Positions 45,856 through 58,400 of a DNA stretch of 64,000 bases are shown here, piece by piece; within the stretch, counting starts at the first letter, position 1, and each line of letters starts with the position of its first letter. A model generated the notes under the pieces. That model was not told the DNA's origin. It saw only the letters and a program-made list of their open reading frames with translations, and did no database searches. The position numbers and the translations under genes were made by a program. The stretch comes from Prillingera fragicola (Eukaryota; Basidiomycota; Tremellomycetes; Trichosporonales; Trichosporonaceae), in NCBI GenBank assembly GCA_002335605.1, contig BEDY01000010.1, positions 558,001 to 622,000 on the forward strand, in the 5' to 3' direction.

Positions 45856-48800
45856 CTACAACGCGTTCACTGGCGGCAACGACAGCTTGCTGGGCGACAA
45901 CTTTGTGCTGGGGCTCAATCCCAGCTTGTGCTGGATGAGCTTCTCCTCGTTCAAGGGCGTCATGCTGCCGAACGGCGTAACAGCGCCAGGAGTAACGGGC
46001 ACCGAGCGGTTGTGCTTCATGTGCGCCTTGATGAGGTGGCCAGCGGCGAGCGCGGCCATGAGCGACAGCTCACCGGCCATGACGGCGGCGCAGATCACGC
46101 GGGCGAGACGCTGCGAGTTGGCGCCGGGCGTGGTCGGGTGCGCGCCGGCAATGCCGAGCATGTCGAGCATGGCGCGCTGGGGCGACAGGATGGTGCCACC
46201 GCCGACAGTGCCGACCTCGATCGAGGGCATCGAGCAGGTAACCAGCAGGTCCTCGCCGTCGTTGATGGGCTCCATCAAGGTCATGCACATCGAACTCTCA
46301 ACGTTCTGAGCGGGGTCCTGGCCAGTCGCAATGTAGATGGCGGTAAGAATGTTGGCAGCGTGCGCGTTAAAGCCACCAATCGAGCCGGCCATGGCCGAAC
46401 CGATCAGGTTCTTCTTCATGTTGAGGTTGCACATCTCCTTGACGGTAGTCTTGAGGACGCTCTTGACGACGTGACCCGGGATGATGCCCTCGGCGACGAC
46501 GCTCTTGCCACGACCCTCAATCCAGTTGATAGCAGCAGGCTTCTTGTCCGTGCAGTAGTTGCCCGAGAGAGCAAGGACGTCCATGTCGGGGTAGCGGCGC
46601 TGGAGAGCCTCGAGAGCCTTCTCGGTACCCTTGGAGATCATGTTCATACCCATGGCGTCACCAGTCGAGGTAGCAAAGCGGACGTAAAGAGTGCGGCCAG
46701 CAAGAGCAGTCTTGAGCGACTGGAGACGAGCAAAGCGCGACGTCGAGTTGAACGCCTCACGGAGGTGGTTGAAGCCGTCGGTCGAGTCAATCCAGATCTT
46801 GGCCTCGCAAGCAAGCTTGATGTTGGGGAAGTCAATGGCAGGTCCACGGGTCATGGCATCCTGGGTGAGGACGGTAGTGACACCGCCACCAGCGTTGAGA
46901 GCCTTGCAACCACGCGAAGTGGACGCAACAAGAGTGCCCTCGGTGGTCGCCATCGGAATGTGGAGGAGCTGGCCGTCGACGTTGAGAGGACCGGCAATAC
47001 CAACGGGAATGGGCATGAAGCCAATAACGTTCTCGCAACAGGCACCAATAATCTGCTTGTAGTCGTAGTCGTTCATAGGAAGGAGCGAAGCCTCGAGGGT
47101 CTGAGTGAGCGACGAGCGCGAGACAACAGCGCGGCGAACGCGGACAGCACGGTCAAGGTTCTTGAGCGACTTCTCCAGAGCGTAGGGAGCAATCTTGCCC
47201 TTCTGGACAAGGAAGATGACCTCCTCATCCGAAAGGTTGGATGCACCAACACCACCGGCAAAGATGTCAACGCACTCCTCGAGCGAGCGGCGGCCAAAGT
47301 GGGGCGAGGGCGACGAGTCCTTGGTGAGAACGGGCTCGGCGATGATGGGAACAGAAGGAGTAGCGGGGACCTGGATGTGACCCATGCCGCCGTTCGAGTG
47401 GCCGTTGGCATGTCCATTGGTGAGGCCGAGGCCGTTGGTGAGACCGTGCACGGGACCGTTGGCATAACCGTTCGAGTGACCGCTCTTGGTAGGGGTCTTG
47501 TCGCCCTCGGTGTTGGACGAGATGGAAGGCTTGGGCTTGTGTCCGTTGGACATGCTCTGGCGGGCGTCGGACGCGCGCTGAGCACGGTAGCGCTCCAGGG
47601 TCGAGGGTGAGCGGTTACGACGGCGGGGCTGGTCAACAGCCTCAAAGACACCAACAAGAGCCTGGGCAGCAGCAGCGACAGGGCCAGTGCCACCAATCGA
47701 GTTGGAGGCAATACCCTTGAGAAGGTAGCCGTTGAGGAGGATACTAATAACAAGAGCCACCACAATCCACTTGGAGAGCACGGGGTCACCAACAAGAGTG
47801 GTCCACTCGGACATGAAGTTGTCAATCGAATCGATGCGCGAAGACTGGGCGTCGTGGGCCATGACAACGTGGGTAGGAGTAACAATCTGCACGATCATGT
47901 CCGTGTTGGCAGGCTGCGAGTTGAACAGGGCCTCAAGAAGAGGCGACAGGTTGGTCGAGCGAGTGTCAACACGAGGCGTGTGGACCGAGTGGGCCGTGTG
48001 GCGCCTGAGAGCGGTCTGCTCAGTCAAGGTCGTGCACAGGTTGAGGAAGTGGAGAACAACAAAGGAGATGATAAGCAGGAGCTTGAGGCGAACAACGGGG
48101 TTCTCGGGCTGGCCATCGGCCTTGGCGGCATCCTTGCCATTGGCCCAGAACACCTTGGCGCCGGGGAGGGGAGAGCTGCCGGGGCTCGACTGGGCGAGCG
48201 AGACAGAGCTGGCACTGCGCTTGAGAGCTGCCTTGGCACGACGGTTGCCCCGGATGAGCTTGATGCGGTGGACCTCGACCATGACGCCGAGGACAGCAAC
48301 GAAGAAAGAGAAGAGGAAGACACAGTCCACGGCCATAAGAATGGCAGCAAGGTAACAGAACTCGCGGAGGCCACCAATGCCGCTGGCAGCACCAAGCGAC
48401 AGGACGGCAATCTCGAGAGCGTAGTCACGGACAATGCTCATGCCTGAAATGCTAACGGCGTCGCTAACAACCTGCTTGGCAGCAACGGGGGCGACCCAAC
48501 GGATACCCTTGCCGTCGGCAAGCTTCTGGAGACGCTCGAGGGGGGCGAGCTCGCGGTGCAGAGTTCCAAGGTCGAGGGGGAAGCTAGCCTCCTCTGCAAA
48601 TTGCTCGGTAGGAGTAACCTCGGGCGAGGCTGCAACGGGCGCGATGTCGGGGTGCTCAAAGACGGCACGGGCGAGGCGGAAGGGTTTGTCAAAGCCAACG
48701 GTAATCACCAGGAAGGGGATCGCCTCCGACAAGCAGATCGGGTCGATAGGAACGTTGAGGAGGTACGCGAAGAGGAGTGCAACGAGGAACGCAAAGGTCG

Positions 48801-50018
48801 ATGAAACAAGAGTAGCGAGAGCTGCATCGTTAGCCTGATGAAAGAACAATGGGACATCTGTGGCGGCCTCCATTGAGGACAAAGGAAAGAATCAAAAGTC
48901 ACTCCACGTGTGGTGGCTGAAACTCGTCCACATGACCGGAGACACACAAAGTACTCACCGAGCCAAAAGTTGGATCCAAGCTTGCGCATGTTCATGAAAA
49001 GGTGGACGAATGAAGCGTGCATGAGCACGTAGCCGAGGAGCACGACAAAGACGTCTGCCGAGTCGGCATTCCTTGCGAGTGACCAGAAACGCATGACGAG
49101 GGCACGGGCAGTGTGGACAAACAGGCGGGCCTTGCGAACAGCCAGGATGGGCTCCTTGTCGCTGTCGGTAGACTCGGGAAGACCAGCAAAGAGACCAGCG
49201 CCGTCAAAGCTAGGGAAGAAACCCCAGCTGTGGCTCTCACTGGCACTGGGAAGAACACGGAAGGTAGTGTCAGTCGCGGGGCCGGTATAAGCTGGGAGGC
49301 GTGCGATGTGGGAGAGGTACGACAGCGTGGGAGTGTCTGGGGCTGGGGCGCGGAGGAAGAGCGTAATAGTGGCCTGGTTGGGGTGCAGGGGGTGCGCCTC
49401 GAGCTGAGGAGCATCCGCACAGTTCTCGCCAAAGCACAGGTCGGCATAAGTGTACTGCTTGTTGCGGACCGTCACACCGACGTCGGCAAGGAGCCACTTG
49501 CGCCAGGCGTCGCGCGCACTGTCGTCACCGTCCTCACGGACAACGGTCAGCTGCTTGACGAGCACGATAGCTGCGCGCTCGCCGGCAGCGTTACCGCCCT
49601 GCTTCTTGGGAATAACATAGCCACCCTCGAGAACGTTGGACTCGAGGGCGCGACGGAACTCGTTGCCAGACAGAGGAGCCCAGTTCTCGCTGTTGGTGGA
49701 CCAGAGAGGGGTGTGGGCATACGATGCGTGAGGTGCAATGTACGCCGCAGCATCGCCAGCGGGGCCGTCGGCAAGTCGCACCAGGTGCACGGGCCTTGCG
49801 GGAGGAGCGGCCGAAGGAAGAGTAAAGCTGTGGAGGTTAGTGCAAAGTTCAGGTTCCTGGCGGGGGGGTACTCACAACTCGGAGGTCTTGATGGCCTGCA
49901 AGAGCTGGAAGTAGGTGAGGGTCACGATGATAAAGGTGGCCGTGATGACCTCGATGGGAGCGCCGGCGCTCACGCTCGAGAGCGTGGTGAGCGCCTTGCG
50001 GACGCCAGAGCGGAGCAT
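45856..50018 (-). CDS. HMG1: 3-hydroxy-3-methylglutaryl-CoA reductase
   Basis: This rate-limiting enzyme of the mevalonate/ergosterol pathway reduces HMG-CoA to mevalonate with NADPH in the ER membrane. Exons (minus) are 49876-50018, 48959-49827 and 45856-48821, totalling 3978 nt and 1325 residues. An N-terminal hydrophobic segment ([18 protein letters not shown]) precedes a lumenal loop. The sterol-sensing membrane region lies around residues 290-500 ([33 protein letters not shown], then [20 protein letters not shown]). A disordered linker follows. The catalytic domain starts near residue 880. It has [13 protein letters not shown], the Glu in [23 protein letters not shown], the Asp/Lys of [12 protein letters not shown] (about 1100), [12 protein letters not shown] and the catalytic His in [13 protein letters not shown] (about 1265). 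All key residues are present. The second intron (137 nt) is unusually long and contains an in-frame ATG. Confidence 0.96.
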
Positions 50019-51544
50019 GGTAGCTCTGAACCGGGGAGGAGCCGGGTGCTGTGGATAGGTGGCCGTTGAGGGCCGTTTAAGAGGAGGTGAGGAGGGGGAG
50101 AGTGTATGGCGCGTGCTGCGCGCGTGCGGGTGCCGGTCCAAAGAGCGGAGCAGGTGGTTTGTCACAAGGATGCAGTGGATGCTGGTCGATGGAATGAGAG
50201 TCGTTCGATCGCCAGTGCAGAGTGGTGCAAGCGGAGGCGATTCCAGTGGCAATCCTTTTCCGGCTGCGTGGCGAAAAAGGAGAGTAGAGTGGTGTGTAGC
50301 TGATGAGAGAGTCGCGTCCACGATCCAACGAGAGGAATAAGAGGAGGTGCGAGTATGAACTGGCAACGACTACTGCTGCGGGCCGAAGGGCTGCTCTGGT
50401 TGCTGCTGCAAAAGCCACTGGGTGCATGGATTTCCCCAAAGGGGCGGCTGCCGGCGCGTCTCCACCGCCGGGCTCACCTCAGTCGCGTATAGTCGGGTCC
50501 GTGTCCCTGAAAATCTCCACCCAGCAGCGTGGTGGCACAGGCAGAAATTTATCCTGTTATTGGCCGACACAGAGGTACACAGGTAGGCGACGCTCGTGTG
50601 AATGCGTCTGAGTGGCTTTGAGTGAGAGCGAGGCAGTGGTAAGTGCTGAAGAGAGAAGAGATCAGGGAGAAGGGGATTGGCATCAACATCGCTTGCCTTG
50701 AACACATCTATCCCAACACTGCCCAGCATCACTGCTGCTGACAATCGTCCCACCGCGTCTTGCTCCAGAGTCTCATGACTTTGATCCACCCAAATGCCCG
50801 ATTAGGCTCTTGCGTGTTGCAAGCTTGCTATTTTGCCAGGCACCAAAACCTCAATATCGTACGAGCGATACTGCACTTTTTTTCATCATCGTGTGGCGGC
50901 AAGCGGGACTCGGACCATGTGCCGCGAATTGTCCTGAGCATGTCACAGCTCTCGTAATGTGGTCATGTCCTGGCCCAGACTGCCCAGGCCGGCGGAGCAA
51001 GGTAAGCCAGGATTCAGGGCACATTTGTGCCATGTCTCTGGTCGAGAACGGTAATGACAAGAAAATCATGGATTAACGGCTCCTAATGACGGATCATGAC
51101 AACTGCCTTTCGATGGCACTAAAAGGGTCTCTTCATAATCGTGGGGCAAGTCACGTACTCGACGGGGTCCCACGTCCCACTGCGCGTAGCGAGCGTCATG
51201 GCGCTCCTTGCCTCTCTACATGAGCAAGCGGGATTCGGGGTTGGGTACAAGCATGGCCTTGACCACTTCTGGCGTTCCCCCGCTAGGAACACCGTGGCGT
51301 ACCAACGCCACGGCTGATCATGGCTGAACAGTCAATACCTCAATACGAATGGCCATGCGGACATGCGGGGTTAAGGATCGCATGCATACCCAGGTACAGG
51401 CTGCCGGATCGCGGCAAGTGGTCTACGGCAAGTGAGTCGCAGGCTACAGCGAGACCTGCAGGTTGATAATGTCGCACGCCCACGCGTATGCTTTCTGCCT
51501 ACCACGGCTGGAATCTTCCGCCTTAGCTAAAGCAACAGAGCGCA
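50019..51544. other. Intergenic region upstream of HMG-CoA reductase
   Basis: 1.53 kb without a supported gene, holding the HMGR promoter and leader on one side. A perfect 8-bp inverted repeat with a 6-nt loop occurs at 51292-51313. No sterol-response (SRE) site was confidently seen. Confidence 0.45.
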
Positions 51545-52114
51545 TTATGCCTTGTTCGCAAAGCTCGCGATTCTGCGGGTCAGCACCATCCAAACATGCA
51601 CAGCGATCACACAATCCGCAGCCCATACCCTAGACACTCACTGCTCCTCGGTGGCCATCTCAAACACCACGTCCTGCGCGCCCTTCCAAAGCGTAAGCTC
51701 CCCCAGGGGCCGCAAGTGCTCCATCCCACCAACGACGGTCAAAAAGTGGTTGGCAGTCAGCACGCCCATCTTGCTAGCAAAGTGGACGCCGCCGTACGCG
51801 AACAGAAACTCGGTCTCGCTAATGCCCCCCGGGTAGAGACCGAGCTGGCCCGGCGCCGGGTGCGCGGTGTGGTTTTCGCTCGGCACCTTTGACGCAAAGT
51901 CCGTCTCGCCTAGGGGGATCCACATGCCCTCGCCGCTCCACCGGACGTGGATTAGCTGCTGCTTGTACGGCAGGAGGGTGCGGAAGAAGGCCGTCGTCTG
52001 CGGCGCGTCTTTCGTCTCGAGCCGGCCCAGGAGCTTGTATGGCCCCGCGGTGATGTGGACGAGGTCGGACGAGTCGACGACCGCGGGCGGCTGGGGAATG
52101 CTGTGGCTGGGCAT
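51545..52114 (-). CDS. Small DUF3830-like (cyclophilin-like fold) protein
   Basis: A 166-residue protein from two exons (minus): 51642-52114 and 51545-51572. It starts MPSHSIPQPPAVVDSSDLVH and carries the features of the cyclophilin-like DUF3830 group: GRLETKDAPQTTAFFRTLLP, then HVRWSGEGMWIPLG, GQLGLYPGGISETEFLFAYG and TVVGGMEHLRPLGELTLWKG. These correspond to a P-x-t..f...LP strand, a W.GE..w.p and a PG.i...E.... segment. The reaction is unknown. Reading through the intron stops at 51638 and gives 158 residues instead, so the last exon is less certain than the rest. The family name is from memory of motifs. Confidence 0.7.
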
Positions 52115-52421
52115 GGTTGTGTGATGAATAACGATGTGGGTGTCGACATTGTTGCTCTTGTATAACGTCCCATCATGCCCACCCAGTGCGCATCGGCAAT
52201 CTCACCAGACTTGGCGGCCAAGTTGCAATTGCCCGAGCCGATATCATATCATTGCTGCCGCTCTTTCATATCAATGCTCTTTCATATCAGCCTGCTATTC
52301 CATATCAACGCTTGGGTGCTACGGCATTTCATCTAGCGATTGTTGCATGCAGAAGTGAGCTTACACTGCCCCGTCGTATGATATCCACTACTCTTCTCTA
52401 TCTAACCCAACTCGCGAACGC

Positions 52422-55400
52422 CTAGTCCTCGTCCATCGCATCCGAGTCATCGTCATCGTCGTCGTCGCTCTCTCCCTCGGCCACCTTGAGCGTCTCGAGG
52501 TCAAAGTCCTGGTCCGCACCAGCGTACGAGTCGCAGATGAGGTACAGCTTGAGCTTGTGCTCGCCCTGCGGCAGCGTAAACTCGAGCTTGGACGACAGGC
52601 GCGCCTTGACCGTAACCTTCTTAATCGCGTAGAGCTGCTTGCTCGATGCGTCACCGACAACAATCCACCACTGCACCAACTTGCGGTGGGGGAAGTGTGG
52701 GGCGTCGGCCGCCATGTCGTCGGGGTTCTCCTCGTCCGCCTCGCGGTCAAGAGTAACGTTGACAGTGACAGGCGTCGCGCTGTCGAGCGAGTCGGCGTCC
52801 TCAACCTCGTACGCAACCTCAATGTTGGGGTACGAGTTGACAAACTTGGCCACACGAGCCAGCTGGCGGTCGGTCATCTGGAGCAGCTCGGTACGCTGGT
52901 CGTCCTCGAGCTCCATAATGTCGTAGACCGAGTCGAGCCCTGCCTTCTTAAAGCGGCCCAGAACGGCGGCGTCAAAGTATGGCACCTGCTTGAGAGGCGA
53001 GTCGCGGTCCCAGACAGCCTGCACGCACATCTGCGACAGGTCCATGGCACCCAGGCAGTTGAGGTACGACTTGGAGGACATGACGTCCACGCATGCCGAC
53101 AAGAGGCCAGTGACCTTGCCGAGGATGGCAGCCTGGTCGATCGCGAGATCGGGAGGCAGGTGCATGCGGCTAAAGTGGGCCTGCAGCAAGATGTACGTCT
53201 TGATGTAGGGCGAGTGGAAGTCGGGCTTGGCGACCTTGGCCGGCACACGGTCGTAGATGCGCTCCAGGAGCGCGTCCTCGTGGTGACGGATAGGCACAGT
53301 CTCAAACTCGTGAGCTGACGAGACAATCTCGAGCAAGCCCTTGAGCTTTGTAGTCTCCTTGATCGACGCCGAAAACGTCTCGACAGTAGTGTACGAAATG
53401 TAGTAGAATGACGCAATCATACCCAGGTTGTTGGGCAGCAGGTCCATGTCGTCCTGCACTATGATGCAGTCATACTCGGCCAAGTCGTTGACAGTGTTCT
53501 CAACAAGCTCGGACAGGTACTCGGCAACATGTGTGGGCGAGGTACCCTGGAGGTTGTAGAATCCAGGGTTCTGCGACAGACGGCGGTAGAACCACGTCCA
53601 AGTACACCAGTCGACTGCCTCCTGCTTGTTCTCGATCGTACGCGCGACAATCTCGGCATTGAAGTGGTCGTGCAGGTAGGTCGGCAAGCTGGACTCGACA
53701 GGGAGGGCCTCGTTGAGGAACTTTTTGAAAAAGTCCTTGCGAGTCTGCTGGCACATGAGCACACAGCGACTCGACTTGTCGATCGAGGGGCGGCACGCAC
53801 GGCCCATCATCTGGAGCACGTCGGCAATGGCGTAGTCGACGTAACGGTGCTCCTGGCCCTCAAAGTACTGAACACCCATGATGATGACCATGTACGACGA
53901 CACGGGGAGCGACCACGCCGAGTCCTTGCTAGCAACAAGAACCTTGATGGCGCCGCTCTCGAACAGCGCAGTGACAATCTTCTTGTCCACCTTGCTGAGA
54001 GCCTCGTGGTAGAAACCGATACCGTACTTGAGGGTCTCGGCGAGGTCACGGTCGTCCAGGCGCTCAAGGTGAGGAGCGAGCTCCTCGGGGTCGACGTTGA
54101 GGAAGCGCTGCTCGTCGTCATCGGCGAGGACGTACGTCAAAATGTCGTTGGCAGTGAGCTTGGTCTGCTTGCGGCTGGCAACAAACGCAATCGTCGGCCG
54201 GCCCGCAGCGTGCTCCACCATCGCGAGGTACGCGGGCTTGGCCATTGCGAGCATGAGCGAAGGGAAGTGGGGCACGTTGAAGCTCTGGAGGTGGACCTCG
54301 AGAGGCAAGGGACGGGCCGAGGGCGAGAAGTTGAACACATTCTGGCTCGAGGCACCAATCCAGTCCCCCAGGTCACGAGCGTTGGCAAGCGAGACGGCGC
54401 AGGCGACAATACGGGTGGGGATACCTGTCTGCTGAGTGACAAAGCGGGTACGCGAAACGATAGCCTCGTAAGTCGCACCAACGTCACCGCCAATAAGCTG
54501 CAGCTCGTCGGCAATGAGGAGACCGATCGACTGGACGTCCTTGCGGGTCTTCCAGCGACGCGACAAAAGGTCCCACTGGGCCGGAGTGCAGACGACAATG
54601 TCGGCCTTGCGGAGCAGAGCAAGGTCAGCAGTAGCCTCACCAGTCAAGGCAACGACCTCCTTTTCGAGAGGCGCAAACTTGGCCGACCACTCGGCCACAC
54701 GCATGTCGACCATCTCCTGGTAGGGCTCAATGCAGACGGCACGAGGAGGCTCCTTCTTCGACCACAGGCGAAGGAGGGCAAACTCGGCACAGAACGTCTT
54801 GCCAGATCCGGTAGGCGCGCCGATGAGCACGTTGTCGTCCGTGGTAAAGAGGGCCTGGAACACCTGGGTCTGAATCTTGTTGAAGGTGTCAAAGGGGTAC
54901 AGGCTCTCAAACACGTTGTTATGCAGCGCCGAGACGGGAAGAGGCTGGAGCTCCAAGAGGGGCGTGTGGGGAGGGAATGGCTCCGGACGGATGAGGTGCT
55001 GGAACGAGATGGGGAGACGGGTCTCGCTCTGCAGCCAGCGGTCCGAGATGACCGAGAGATAGTAGTTGGGGGGCACGGGCTCCGAGATGGGCACGGTAAT
55101 GGTGATGTAGTGCTCGTCGGTCGCAAAGCGCTCACGGAGGAGGAAGGCGTCGTGGAAGAGAATCTTCTCGCCGTCAACGTCTTCCACAATGACCCAGAAC
55201 GCCTGCGTGTGACCGTGAATGTCGTGGTCCCACACAAAGTCAGGGGTGATCGTGACGCTGATCTTGAGCAGCGAGCGAGTGAGGGGAAGAACGTGCGCCT
55301 GGAGGTCGAGGCGAGGGAACTTGTGCACGAGCGACTCGATCATCTGACCAGACTTGGGCAGGCCAATGAGCTCGCCAAGCTCGGCGGCGTCAAGGTCAAA

Positions 55401-58400
55401 GTAGCGGTACCAGGGGAACTCCTTGCGTTCGGCACGGGTGATAATCTCCTGGCGAATGCGGGGAAACTGGCGCAGGGGAGACATTGACTTCCACATGCGG
55501 CGTTCGACCATCTTGCACATGTCGAGAGCGAGGCGAGTGGGCTGAGCCCAACCCTTCTTGAGACAGATCTCGAAGACAGCGCGCAGGATACGGCCAGCCG
55601 ACTGCTGGACAAACACCATGTCGGTGACAATGTCAAAGCCGGCAAGCTTGAGCTGCGAAATGTATGCCTGGAGGAGCACGTTGATCTTGGCCACAGGCTC
55701 GTCGACACTCTCTTTGACGGGGATGGGGACACGCTCAATAAGCTTGGCAAGCTCGAGCTTCTCCTCCTGACGAACGGGGATGAGCTTGAACTCGTTGGAC
55801 AGGGCAAAGACACGGAAGAGATCAATGAGGCCGAGTCCGGGCTTGAGGTGCTTGTTGTAGGTTGCCATCGAAGTGTAGGTCACGTAGTAGTGCGAAGCAA
55901 TACGGCCGAGGTCGGTAGACTGGAAGACACCAGTCGCGCGGTCGTAGCGGATAAGACCGCCCTTCTCAAGCAAGACAGCAGCCGAGTGAACAAGGTCGGC
56001 ACGCTTCTGGATGAGAGCCTCGTCGCCCTCGAGGTAGTCGGCGCCAACGTTGTAGAGACCAGGCGAGCCGAGCATACGGACGTAAAGGTAGGTGTAGCCG
56101 AGCCACTGGACACCCTCGTCGCGGTTGCGGACCGAACCAAGAACAATCTCGGCGTTGAGGTTGTCGACCATGCGCGAGACAAACTGCGACTCGATGGGGA
56201 GCTGCTGGTTCATCAGACTCGTGTAGTACTGGAGCTCCGAGTGGTTGGTGATAATGATACCCTCGCCATAAGTGTCGAATTGGGGACGACCTGCACGACC
56301 AAGCATCTGGAGCACGTCCTGAGGCGACAGCTCTGACCAACGACCCTTCTCGGGGTTGTACACCTGAGTACCCTTGATGATAACGGTGTGCGCGGGAAGG
56401 TTGACACCCCAGGCAAGCGTGGCCGTGCACACGAGCACCTGGATGTGACCCTCCATGAACAGGTCCTCGACAGTCGTACGGTCCTCGCGCGTCATACCGG
56501 CGTGGTGGATACCGAAACCGAAAGGCAGCAAGTCCTTGAGATTGAAGTCCTTGGTCTCGGCCGACTCGTGGATGAGGACCTCACGCGAAGCACCCTCAGG
56601 GTTGATGAACTGCGAAGCAGTCTCCTTCTCCATGGCCATGTCACGGAGGAACTTGGCAGTCTTGGCAGTCTCCTTACGCGAGTGCACAAAGACGAGGGTC
56701 TGCGACTTGCCGGCCTGGTTGAGGACCTTTTCGTAGCAGACCTCATTGATGGTCTGCAGGCGCTTGATGGCCTTCTTCTCAGTGACACCGATGAACTGCT
56801 GCTTGAGACCAACAGGGCGGTAAGAAGCATCAAAGTAGAAGAGTCCCTTCTTGACGTCTACGCGGAGGAAGGCGGCAACATCCTTGTAGTTGGGAAGTGT
56901 GGCCGACAGACCGACGATGCGGACCTCGTCGTGGGTCTGGTCCATCTTGCGGATGGTACGCGAGAGAATCGACTCGAGAACGGGTCCACGGTCGTCGTGG
57001 AGGAGATGAATCTCGTCGACAATGATCAGGCGCACGAGGTTGGTGTAACTGGTGTCGGTCGCCTTACGGGTGATAACGTCCCACTTCTCGGGGGTGGTGA
57101 CAATGATTTGAGTCTCCGAGATCTGCTGCTTGGTGAGCTGCGAGTCACCAGTGAGCTCTGCCACACGAATGTCGAGGGCGGCAAAGCGCTTGCTGAAAGC
57201 AGTGACCTGCTCCTGCACCAGTGCCTTCATGGGCGAGACGTAGATGATCTTGAACGAGTCGCGGTCAATGAAGCCAGTTTCGGGGTCGCGGAACTGGCCG
57301 ATAGTATGCAACATTGCGAGGGCGGCACAGTTGGTCTTTCCGGCACCAGTAGGGGCACAAATGAGCATGGGCTCGTTGGATTCAAAGGCGACGGGGAAGA
57401 CCTTGCTCTGGATAGTGTTGAGCTTGGTAGCGTTGACGCTCTGCCACACGGGCTGTGTCCACTCGGGCATGGCGGTGACGGGAACAAGCTCTCCGGGGGT
57501 GGCCTCGCGACGCTTGGGTTCGGGGACGTGGATCTCCTCGTAACCCTTAAACTGACGCTTGAAAGAGCCCTCGGGAAGCTTGACCTTTTTCCTGGACATG
57601 AGGTGACCTCCCTCCGAGAAGATGAGAGAGTCAATGTCGATGACGCGCTGGGGCTGAGCGATCGAACCAGGGGCAAGAGTCGCCTTGTTGGGGATCGAGG
57701 TAGGCTTGGATGCCTCTGCCGCAGCGGCATCACGGTCTCGCCGCAACTCACGGAGAATCCATCCAACGCCCTTCTCGCGCATGGCGACCTCGACATCCTG
57801 ACGCTCGTCGTCGTTGGAACGAGCAAGCTTGGTGCACCAAACAATAACGTCGCGGTTCTTGGTGAGAAGAGCCACAAGCTCAAAGTTCTCGTAACCAAAC
57901 ATCTCGGCCAACGAGTTTTCGAGATCACGAAGCTCGGCCTCGGATCCAAGAAGCTCGAGTGCCTGTGCTGTAAAGTCGGCGGCCTGAACTGGGTCGGGGT
58001 AGTGCGAGCCGATGAGACGCTGAAGCCAGAAACCGTCGACTTCGTGGGGGGTGACGCGGTCCGACTTCTCCTTTGCCTTGCCACCCTCCTTGCCCACGAC
58101 AACGGCCTCGTCCTCGTCCATCCGGTCGTCCCTCTCCTCTTCGTCATCCTCATCCTCATTCTCCTCATCATCGTCCTCATCATCCGAATCACGGCCCTTG
58201 ACCTCAAACTCCTCGTCATCCTCGTCCTCGTCATCTTCAAACAGCACAGCAACACCCTCAGCGTCAACTGCACGCTCGCGGTCGTCACCTGCTGGTGCCT
58301 CCTCCTCCTCGGCGTAGTCGGTAATCTTCTTGCTGAGGTTGATGAGCTGACCCCAGTTTTCCTCGTTGACGGGGCCGAGGACGGATTCGACCTCTTTGCG

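Noticed and set aside
45787..47610. 607-codon plus-strand open frame
   Set aside because: Antisense to the catalytic domain of HMG-CoA reductase, with no recognisable motif.
53529..55487. 652-codon plus-strand open frame
   Set aside because: Second antisense shadow of BRR2.
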